Positions 1 to 9,754 of a stretch of 64,000 nucleotides of DNA are shown here, in pieces (positions within the stretch are counted from its first letter, which is position 1; every line of letters begins with the position of its first letter). This DNA comes from Stenopsyche tienmushanensis (Eukaryota; Arthropoda; Insecta; Trichoptera; Stenopsychidae). The notes beneath the pieces are model-generated. The model saw only the letters and a program-made list of their open reading frames with translations, was not told the origin of the DNA and did no database searches. The DNA lies in contig WACJ01000057.1 of the NCBI GenBank assembly GCA_008973525.1, forward strand, positions 372,001 to 436,000. Direction: 5' to 3'. Both the position numbers and the translations under genes were made by a program.

Positions 1-470
1 TGATTTCCACCACATATTTATAGACTTTTGCAAGGCATACAACAGCGTCAGCCGGGAATAACTTTGAAGGATCATGTCGGAGATAGGAATCCCGAGTAAG
101 CTTATGAGGCTGTCGGAGATGTGTGTGTCTGGATATGTTAGTATAGTTCGCTCCAACGATGCCCTGTAGGAGCTTTTCAAAGTAACAACCGGAGTCAGAT
201 AGGGGCATGCCCTCTCCCCATTACTTTTTAATATTGCGTTGGAGGCGAGGCGGGCTGATCGGGACACGCAGATCCATTGAAGGATAATGCAATGTATTTG
301 ACCTTTGCTGACAACATCGTTTACGGTCTCGAGTATCTTCCGAGAAAAACTTCCGTCTTTACAAATCCTCCACACTTATTAAGATATCTTTGGAGAAAGA
401 GTCCTTCGATATACTCACCCAGGTGACCCATTGGGTGAGTGTGCCAACTTTCGAATTATGCTTCTTAAGC
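1..470 (+). mobile_element. LINE reverse-transcriptase remnant (5' cut by window edge)
   Basis: The plus strand carries a broken reverse-transcriptase domain. It opens with the finger/palm motif IDFCKAYNSV, continues through GIPSKLMRLSEM and GVR*GHALSPLLFNIALEA, and reaches the catalytic box as FADN in place of the usual YADD/FADD. In-frame stops (for example R*GHALS) and the lost second aspartate show that it is dead. The arrangement is that of a non-LTR retrotransposon ORF2. It may belong to the same family as the LINE-A 3' ends elsewhere in the window, but that is inference because the pieces do not overlap. The fragment ends before about 480. Confidence 0.8.
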
Positions 471-1734
471 GAGGTTTCACTGTATTACATAATATATGGG
501 TGAAAGTTAATTTTTGATGTGAAAATAAATCTTAATAAAGGAAATAGTTATACAAAATTATTCCTGAAATGATATATATCATGTACCAACACTAAAATTG
601 ATCGTTAAATTAAAATTTTGATCCCAATCAGCATACTTTAACTTTTCTAAAAACTAAGTCTCACAACCATAACACCATTAATTAGTTTATGTTACGTCTT
701 ATAAAAGGTACAAATATCTTCTACGTATGATACTACAAGAATTGCCTAATAAAGAAAAGCTTCAAACCTTCCATCCATTTATAACCGCTACATCCTTCGT
801 AGATTCAAATATTATTTAAAACATCAAATTTTACCAATATACGAAAGTATCAATAAAATTAAATGTATTTTCACATTTAATAACGCCAAATATTCAAGCA
901 TGCATATGTAACACATAAAGGCTTTAATACGAATGTTAAAAAAAGCAAGCAGTTCAATCGTCCAGTGAAATCTCATTCGTCAAAATGTATAGAAATCATG
1001 GATGTTCCCGACCCTCCTATAGCGTCGAGGACCACACTACAATAAGTTAGGCATCCATACAAAATATTTACGCATTTAGTTCGTTAAAACGCGCTGCTTA
1101 CGTAAAAGACGCCGCAAACAAAGTGGACGCTATAGGAGGGTTGACTGTATATATGATTAAAACGCACAAAATTGGTTCTATAAAAAATATAGACTATAAT
1201 CCTCTGTTGTTAACTCTCAAAAACTATTTTCAATGTCATCCATGTATACGTTTTAAATTTAATAAAATGACTTCGACGGGACGGATATCACTGTAGAATT
1301 AGGATAATTGAATAAAGAAATTATTAATATGAAGGGAATGTAAAATCACAGTTTAAATGGACTAATATTCGAGGAAAATAATGCAAAATTAACGCCTTAC
1401 CTTAACACAGCCACGTATACTTTATTTGTCTATTATTAAATATACGATGTGTAAATTAATTTTGAAGAATAGAGTGCAAGAAATATGATGGCATTCTTCT
1501 CACAAAACAAGAAAAAACTTACCATTGATAAATTGAACGAATCAATTCGATAATTTATAATGTTTTATTTTATAAACAATACATAGAGAAGTAGAGTTAC
1601 ACACCTATTTGGATATTTGTAAATATTGTCGGGATTTTTAATGCAATATTAATGAATTTTATAATTGCAGACCAGTTATTAAACAACTTACATTAAATAA
1701 CGTAAGTTTGTGTTACCTGATGGGAGAAACTTAC
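471..1734. other. AT-rich region inside or downstream of ENOX, no gene seen
   Basis: This stretch lies beyond the last ENOX exon found in the window. I see no coding exon that continues the ENOX protein here. It holds one inverted repeat, listed separately, and otherwise AT-rich sequence. The rest of ENOX should therefore lie at coordinates below 1, making this stretch intron. Confidence 0.5.
1012..1142. repeat. Short inverted-repeat element, MITE-like
   Basis: Arms ACCCTCCTATAGCGTC (1012-1027) and its reverse complement (1126-1141) enclose about 100 bases. The arms match over about 16 positions, far longer than expected by chance. No clear target-site duplication is visible. It may be a very short terminal-inverted-repeat element or a folded-back remnant. 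Confidence 0.5.
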
Positions 1735-4700
1735 CGAGGATTGTTTCTTCCACATGTCAATGTTTTTGCGTTGAGCTTTGGTGAAATGGTCCCAGACTTT
1801 CTTGTGGGAAGCAGCGGCAAATACTTTCTCCACCTGCGAGACTGCATTGGAACCACAACAAAATTCAAAAATCTCAGCAAATACTACTCATAACAATGAA
1901 GACTACAGGCGGCTGGAACGATTCTCTCCATTGATGGCAAGTGACCTTACTAGTTAAATATTTTATCGAGCCCGGCATATATTTTATAAGACATAAAGTG
2001 TTCAACCATTACATCACCATTTAGCTTATGTTACTGATATTTAAAAAATAGATTTATTTACCTTATATTTGATAGCATTTATGGCACAATTGTCTACCAA
2101 AATAAAACATTAATGGCAATGAAAGGGTCAGTGAAATAATTCAATAAATGTGATTGTAATCAAATTGCTATTTCAGTTAATGGACTACATGACATCCATT
2201 AATTCTAATTAATAACAATTTCTTCATGATTCTACAATGAATGAATATTTTCATCAAGTCGAGAAAAAAATTAAGTATCTGTTTATAGATGATTACTGAT
2301 CAATATAAATGCAATGCGAATGATATGGATTATTTTGAATAACGATTTAAATAAATACGATAAAAAACAAGGACTATGTCTATGATAAAAATAATCTATT
2401 GTGGAAAAACAATACAGGGACCGAACATAAACGATAATTTTTTTTAACACTTTGAGAACCGCGCTTTTTGGTGTGAAAATGCTGTGGGGGCCGCTCGTTT
2501 TAGGCAAATTTCGCAAGAAATCAAGACCTTTATAATAATTTACATATCTTTTTAACCTATGAGTGTATATACGTAAAATTTTCAGGTTATGTTCTACATA
2601 ATCAAAGGTATAGATATGTGATCTTCATTTTACAACTTTCAAGCAGTGGTTCTCAAACCAACGAAATACATTTTTTTTCTTTCTATAAATACTACTTGTT
2701 ATTTATATTTCATTTAAAATTTATTTACTACATGAGGGTGATAATACTTCGCAATTTTATGGAAGGACCGCCACTGGATATGTATATATCCTTTACTTCA
2801 GGATCGTCCAACCTTTTTTGTCTTGGGAGCTACTTTTCAATTTAAAATTGTCTTAGGATCGACTTCTAATATGATTCTTATAGGAAATTTATTTTCTTTC
2901 TTCAACCTTAAAACTCAAATTTATATACCCTTTATATCTGTAGAGACATCTGTCAACGAATAGTGAAATATTAGTGTCGGTAACATTTTTTTTTATGATG
3001 TTGTAGGCCTACGTTTTTACGCCAAATGGCGTCAGCGGTTCATAACGGTTGGGGAATTTTTACGCCAAAAGGCGTCAGCGGGTCTCAAAGTGTTAATATG
3101 TAGTTAAATATTGAGTATGATTATTAAAAAATTAGAAAGACGTTTTAGATTAAGTTTTAAACAAGACACCAAAGTCAAATATCATATGCAAATAGTTTGA
3201 TAATTAATAAAACTCGACCACCAATAACGTATTATAACGTCTTACCTTAATACCTATTCTTTAATAGCGAAGTTTAATATTAGAGTGACCTGAAAGTATT
3301 CGTACATTTTGAGATTTATATACAGGATGTTTGATGTGCAAATGAACGAGTAATGTCAACTTCTAAATTCTTAGGAATAGGATTTCTTTTGTGGCCACTT
3401 CTGTCTTGTAAATTAATTCTTTTGGTGGCCCTATTCCATGGCTCTCGGTGTCCAGACCTGACACCAGTGGATTTATTTGCCTAGAGGCGTGCTCTATACC
3501 GTGGCTCTCACAGTTACCAGACCTGACAACACTGGATTTCTTTGCCTGGAGACGTGCTCATTTTTGTGGCTTTAACAGCCGCTAGATCTGACACCACTGG
3601 ATTTCTTTGTTTAGGGACATGCTGATTTTTTCTTAAAGGGTGTGCCGCATTTTCCAATTGTTCAAAGACAAAGACTGAGATCGTTGGAACCATTTAAAAC
3701 GCATCGATAAAATGAATAGGATGGGTGTTATGGGGTAGGATGGATACTACATGCTTTGACAGAATACAATATAAACAAGTGATGAAACATGTGCTACACC
3801 TTCTTGACAACACAAAAAATATTCGATGATAATGCACGTCCTCATAAAGCAAAATTGATACTGAATAAAAGATGGGGATTAAATTGGGAAGTATTAATGT
3901 GTCTTCCTTATTCACCGAATCTCGCCCCGATGGATTTCCAACTTTTCAGGTCAATGAAGTACAACCTGAGAAACTTTTTTAGAGAGAAAGTTTTTACAAA
4001 AAAAAAAAAGGATCAAAGGTCTGCCAAAGTGATGGGAAGATGTGTTGAATAATGAAGGGAATTATATCTTATAATTAAATATACAAATACTTTCGGGTCA
4101 TTAAAAATTATGTTTAAGATTCGTTAATCATTCGTTATTTTATTGATAAGATATTTAAAAATATATATTTATTAATATTTAGTAAAAGCTGTATCTTTAG
4201 CACGATACGAGACTTTTTATGATCATTATTATAACAATGGTGCTGTAAAGTCGCACATTAAATGAAAGTATGATAGGAATATATTTGGCGACGGAATTAT
4301 TTTTGGCATTATCTTGTTTTACATATAAAATAAATTATCGTTTCTTTTCAGTCCCTTTATCAACTTGACGACATAGACACTTTATGAAAAATAAATAAAT
4401 ATAAAACGCTTTAGAAAATAAACCAAGAATCATAGCTGAAAATGTGAAATACAGTGAAACCTATTTATATTTGGATTAAATGATAAATTAAGACGTTAAT
4501 AATGTTATCTTTCTGAGGAGCCTTTGATTCAGTGGTAGTCTAATTTCTACCGCCGTGGACGGTACGGGTTTAGTCATATTGTTACATATACACTCAGCGG
4601 CATGGAATGTGGCCCAAACAAAAACATAGCGATACGACACAACTATGTTTCATTTAGTTAATTGCTTAGGTGCGTACGTTACGTACGTCGTCATTCAGAA

Positions 4701-7700
4701 AATGGAGTGGCCAGCCCGAAGCCGACATGAATCCAATCGAGCATGTTTGGGACATGCTCAAGAGACGAGTTAGAGCTAACCCAAATTCAGCACAGAATGA
4801 TTTAAGCTAAATGTTAAGCTTGGGCCACTTTCCGTGCCGCCGAGTGTATATAGTTTTGTGTACTATTAATCATAAATTATTTTTAATCATGATCAAAATA
4901 TCATGACCTATGGAGACAGGGTTCGTTTTTTATGCGTTTACTTAAATGCTGGTCATATCGTTTGACCCTTCAATTAGTGAATTAGTTTTTGTAGCCCACA
5001 CGTTTTGGGAGTGCGTTAATTTTTTTGTGTTCATAAAACTACATTGGAAATTCAGTTTAAACCTTACAAAACAATAAAATAATTTGAATAAATAAGACTC
5101 TATTAGAAATACGGCATTGTAAATTAAGCTCAATGGAGCACTGCACGTGACATTTGAGTGCATACTCTCTCTGAATCACTTGAGTACACATCTCAGTGAT
5201 TTGATTTTGAATTTTATCCCACAATTTTACAGCAGAGTTTTAATTATGTATGTAGCTACAAAAATTTTTTTGCATATTTTGATACAAGAATAAAATTTAC
5301 AGGTTTCACAATATTAACAAACATTAGAAAGTGTGTTAAAAATACATATATATACGTATCGCTTTATACACAATTGGAATATTTTCTAAGCGTCGATGAA
5401 TGATCATCTGATTTTGAAGATTATGAATGAAATTGGTTAATGAACATCTGGTTTATAAAATAATATGTGGAAATTGAGACATTTTCATACGCTAATTGTG
5501 AAAAATGTACAAATCTTTGTACATGAGACATTTCAACATTACCATTCTGTTTGTAACCCTGACATCATTTGGAGGCCTTACTATGCTCAATATTTTGAGA
5601 CTGACTTGTCTTACTTTCCAATTATTGACCATACTTACTTACCAACAAGACATTGTCTTATTTTGAAATTAGGCTGTTAATTCCGTAAAAATGCAGACTT
5701 CTCCATATGGATTGAGAAGAGTATTGAATTTTTAAGATCGGTTTACATGTACACATGGAAGTTATGAATTAGTTCACACTATTAATATTGTTTTAAAGTA
5801 AATCTGAATGAGTGTATTAGAATACGATGTGAAAAAAAATCAGTTTTTCACATGTGAACATGTATGAAAATTTGTCGACCCTTATGTGGATATTTTCCTT
5901 GAAACTAGTTAGTTATTTACTTTAAATAAAAATCACCAGCACACGTTAATTATTATTTTAAAACAATCAGTGTTTTGGGTGATTTGTACTCAAAATAAAT
6001 GAAATGGGATTATATAATATGCAATCCCGGTATAGTGAGAGTAGATAGAAAAATTCATATAAAACTGATAGTAGTATATGATACAAGTTAGACATCATAT
6101 CATTAAAACATACATTTGTCACAATAAAAAGAATCATTAAACTTGAAACCTACATTGGTTTAGGATGCCTTGCATTTTTTGTTTAGCCTCATCTTTTGCG
6201 CGTTGTATTTCTTCATCGTATTGCGTTTTTTCATTCAAAAGTCGACGCACATGAGAATTTGTACTCTGAATCATTGAATAAAAAACGTTGACATTCTTCT
6301 TTGTGCAATCGCCCCGCTCCAACCAGGTGATAACGACCTTAAACAACGAAAATAAGCTATTGAGTTACAGTTTAACACTTTCGTCGCCCACCATTTAATC
6401 AATAGTATCTCACGCAAATTCGATACTCGGAGCGCAAAACAGAGGGAATAGCGATGCGATACTGTAAGATGTGAGCTTAAATAATGCGACTTGTTACACG
6501 ACTGCGTCACAAAAACTGAACAGAAAACTCTTACAGATATTTAACATCTGGAAAATATTACAGAAAAACTGCATTAGCTCTCTACTTCTCACATTGCATT
6601 AGCTCTCTACTTCTCGGGGTGTAAGAATGTGGTTGCAAAGGAGTGGTGATACTCGGCTAATAACGCCACTCCAGAGCAGTTAAGGGGGAATAACAAAATT
6701 GGTCAGCGATAAGAATGCTGCAAGTATCTTAATTATCAAAACAAACGCCTGTTCTCAAGACAACACAAACAATAGAGTTTCGACTTCTAGACATTCATTC
6801 TTTTCTTAAACCTTGTTCACACAAAAACAAAAAAATTATAAAACTAGTAGCTTTTATTGCTGCATATATTTTCAACGAAGATATCACTCCCCCTCTGCAT
6901 AGAATGGAAATGGTGGGCATCTCGATTTGACAACAAGCAAAAATAATGGTCAACAAAAGGGATACGGAGCGCGTGAAAAAAGCTAATGCTGCACATTCTA
7001 TAGCATCAAAAGAGGCAAGATTGGTGAAGACGAAGACTGGAGCGATCAGCTAGAAAATAATTTTAGAAGAAACAGAAGTTATCCTCTATGCTCTTGGCAT
7101 AGCAGATTAGGTGTAAGTATTAAAGTTTTCATTTTATTCGCACATAAATTTCAGTTCAAATTTAAATGCAACTGCAAATGGAAGGCAACGTCACATGAAG
7201 AACAACGGTGACATGCATTTGGGTGATATGGCATCGTATGTGTTAATCATATCGAACAAAATAATTTATTTAATTGTACCTGAACAGCTTGAATAAAATT
7301 TTCATCTTGCTTTATCTTTTCGCATATCGCTGCAGCCTCGTGATCCGAATAATGATGAACGGGCGGCGGAGAAGGAGGTTGGTGTAAAGTCACTTGACGT
7401 TCTAAATGTCGAGCAGCTCGTTGTAAGGCACGCTGTTTGCATTCCCATTCGTGTTTATCGTCTCTCGCTTGAGCATAGTCTACGTGTAATCTAGCACAGT
7501 TTGCGGGATCGGTTTTGTTGTCGATTCGTATTCGATAACCCGATAAATATACAGCACCGTCGACGGACTGTTCATAAACAAAACGGATATGACAAAAGTT
7601 CTTCTTCGAGAGACGCAGCGACGTGATTTGACCGCATCTTTCAAATATCTCCGTGAGAATATCTTCGGTGATATTTTCGGGGAGTCCGCCGACAAATACG

Positions 7701-8977
7701 GTTCTACAGCCGGGGGGTCGTTCTCGCGTCGTTGGCGGCGCTGAACTAGGATACGGCGGCATTAGAGTGCACGATTTCAATTGAATTTGTTCTTTGACGG
7801 CACCCATCGGAAGACCGTTGATTCCCATGAGTCCACTCATGGAATTGTTCATACCTAAGGACATATCCGGGCCGGGCATCGGTATTCCTTCGCCGACCAT
7901 CGGCATAGAATTATTAGAACTCATCGGCATTCCGTTCGGTCCAGTCAATTGCATATTGCTTAACTGGCTAGAATCACTCAAATTTGGACTCTCGATCTGA
8001 GATTGCATCATTGCGTATTGACCCATGCCCATCATGGAAGGATCCATCATCATTCCCCCCATTCCGCTGACCATTCCCATTGGGGTTCCTATCATTCCGC
8101 CCCCGTACATTGCACTCATGCCCATACTGCCGTACATCATGCCTGGAACAAACAAAAGAAACAAAATTTGATTCATATTACATAACGCATATCATTTGTA
8201 TTGTATTTATGTAATACCTGGTTGAGGTGCGATTCCATTTTGGCTGATGTTATTATCCGTTATAATATCTTCGGGCATTCTGTTATCGTTGAGTTTACCG
8301 GACGAATTGCCCCGATCCATGTTGTCTTGGCTTCTATTTCCTTTATACATTGGTCTATTTCGATCGTGGCGATCGCGTCTATCTTTGTCGTCGTTGTGAT
8401 CTTTACGGTCACGCCTCCGGTTGTTGTCTCGCTCGTGCGAACGCTTTTTATTCATTCCCCTGTCGTTTAATTGCGGCGACATGTGATCAGAGTTTTGGTC
8501 AAAATTGTCACTAGATCGTCGATTGCCCATTTCGTCTTTGTTACTATTTTCTAAAGGCAACGGCGGTAAATTCTTGTTCATGTTAAATTCTAGCGGGGCA
8601 TCGTTCATTCCGGGCATTATCATATTATGGCCTATATTAAAGTTTTGATGCATATTTTCAAAGCCTTGTCCTCCTAACATAGGTATTCCTGACACTATAA
8701 ATTAATACAAAACAAACATTTTTCAATAAATAACTATTGATAAAGGATGTATTTATAATAACACAGATAGATTTACGTCGATTAATCATATTTTTTAAAT
8801 AAACGAGCAGTTTAAAAATACATTAATGTTAAGTTATTCAAACGATAAACAAAAGAATTACATTTATAAAATAAACATAAACAAGAAAGAATAAAGAATG
8901 ATTGAATTTATATTCTTACTCATAGGCGGTGGTGGCAGAGGTGAATTATGAATATTATTAGGGAAAGGGAAAGACAT
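1735..8977 (-). CDS. ENOX: Ecto-NOX disulfide-thiol exchanger (ENOX1/2 homologue), partial at C-terminus
   Basis: ENOX proteins are cell-surface hydroquinone/NADH oxidases with disulfide-thiol exchange activity (family knowledge). Exons assembled by reading frame and GT/AG sites are 8977-8920 (ATG at 8977), 8694-8218, 8142-7280, 6337-6154 and 1841-1735; phases agree at every junction and give about 563 codons. An alternative acceptor exists at the second exon. The order is: proline-rich start, Arg/Asp-rich segment, Met/Gly-rich segment, KSCTL plus TTRERPPGC, an RRM (TVFVGGLPENITED; NFCHIRF), RLHVDYAQARDD, WECKQRA, then PPSPPPVHHYSDHEAA, TWLERGD, FYSMIQSTNSHVRRLLNEK and KVWDHFTKAQRKNIDMWKK, all in the vertebrate ENOX order. 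The coiled-coil C-terminus with the EEMEMSDDE region is missing and should lie outside the window. The 4.3-kb intron (6153-1842) is full of transposons. The gene is divergent from DPH1. Confidence 0.93.
2444..3096. mobile_element. piggyBac-like MITE, 653 bp with TTAA ends
   Basis: The element begins TTAACACTTTGAGAACCGC (2444) and ends with the near-exact inverse GCGGGTCTCAAAGTGTTAA (to 3096), so a TTAA target site flanks CACTTTGAG terminal repeats, as in piggyBac elements. There is no transposase frame. Near the right end a 25-bp direct repeat (about 3014-3039 and 3056-3081) each time contains the palindrome ACGCC-AAA-GGCGT. It sits in the large ENOX intron, so it is non-autonomous and probably harmless to the gene. 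Confidence 0.8.
3280..4106 (+). mobile_element. mariner-family element, internally deleted
   Basis: The left end TTAGAGTGACCTGAAAGTAT follows a TA at 3278-3279. The right end near 4085-4106 is its inverse (TACTTTCGGGTCA), with degraded outermost bases. Residues encoded at 3789-4052 show the second and third catalytic aspartates of a mariner transposase: FDDNARPHKAK, then CLPYSPNLAPMDFQLFRSM. The first catalytic region is lost. Positions 3719-3743 hold one unit of a 19-bp repeat that is expanded in the related element at 63253-63931. Confidence 0.85.
4591..4846 (+). mobile_element. Tc1-like MITE, 256 bp, with transposase C-terminal fragment
   Basis: The ends are CACTCAGCGGCATGGAATGT (4591) and its inverse ending GTGCCGCCGAGTG (4846), with TA directly outside at 4589-4590 and 4847-4848. 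The interior keeps a short Tc1 transposase segment, PARSRHESNR in one frame and MNPIEHVWDMLKRRVRA in another. The latter contains the third catalytic glutamate of the DDE triad (IEHVW). It is a deletion derivative that keeps only both termini and the DDE tail. Confidence 0.85.
4849..6153. other. Rest of ENOX intron, no feature seen
   Basis: AT-rich intronic sequence upstream of the ENOX exon at 6154-6337. No repeat ends, open frames with known motifs or RNA genes were recognised. Confidence 0.5.
6338..7279. other. ENOX intron between RRM exon and TWLERG exon
   Basis: An intron of 942 bases bounded by the donor after codon Q of FIQAVQ (7279) and the acceptor before VVITWLERG (6338). It contains a tandem duplication of about 26 bases, GCATTAGCTCTCTACTTCTC, at about 6572-6618. 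Nothing else was seen. Confidence 0.6.
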
Positions 8978-9754
8978 CTTGATGATATTCTATTTTCTTG
9001 GATAAATACGTTGCAACATTAAAACACACATTGAGTTCCAGCAAAAAATTGATAATATGGTGGAGCACAGCTCGGACAGTAGCGACATAGACCACGATGA
9101 TCTAAGAATAGGTTTTTTCCGGCCATGAACGAAGTGTATTTTTCGCAGATCGTCTAAAATTAATTTTAGATGCTCATTAATAAGATTGAAGATAAAAATA
9201 CGATTTAATCCTAAAATAATGATTTTGTAAAAACTGAAGTGCAATAAATACAAAATTTAATTCATAATAATAGTAATTTAATTTTTATTTTTGCAATCAA
9301 GAATTGTAATGACAATGTCAAAATTTAAATAAATTAAATTATTTATGAACACAAAATATTATACTAAATATATATATCATTTATAATATATATTTATTTC
9401 AAAAGTATAATATGTTAAAAAGAAGGATAATCGAAATATTATATGTGTTTGGAACCATTGATTGTTCGGGAAATCACTAAAATCAATAGTTTTATCGTAT
9501 TGAAACTTTAAATACGTTTTTTAAATGTAAAAACTATTGAAAAAATATAAATGTTTGAATAAAAATCTACTTAATTTAAATTGCGATTAAAATGATACAA
9601 TTATTATATCGCTTTAAAAAAATCGTGAAAATTTTGAAAATAATTACGGATATATAGCGGAAGTAATAAAATAAATTCGAAATATATGGTCAAAATATTT
9701 TGCTTTGAGGCAGAAAAAAAAGTTTTGGTGTGCGTGCCGATACGTCCGACAGTC
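8978..9754. promoter_or_regulatory. Divergent intergenic region, ENOX/DPH1
   Basis: These 777 bases separate the start codons of ENOX (minus strand, 8977) and DPH1 (plus strand, 9755), so both promoters must lie here or overlap the 5'UTRs. The centre is AT-rich. The DPH1 frame is open upstream to an in-frame ATG at 9686, but conservation begins at the MSEPSEG start. No firm TATA box was identified. A shared bidirectional promoter is inferred from geometry only. Confidence 0.5.
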
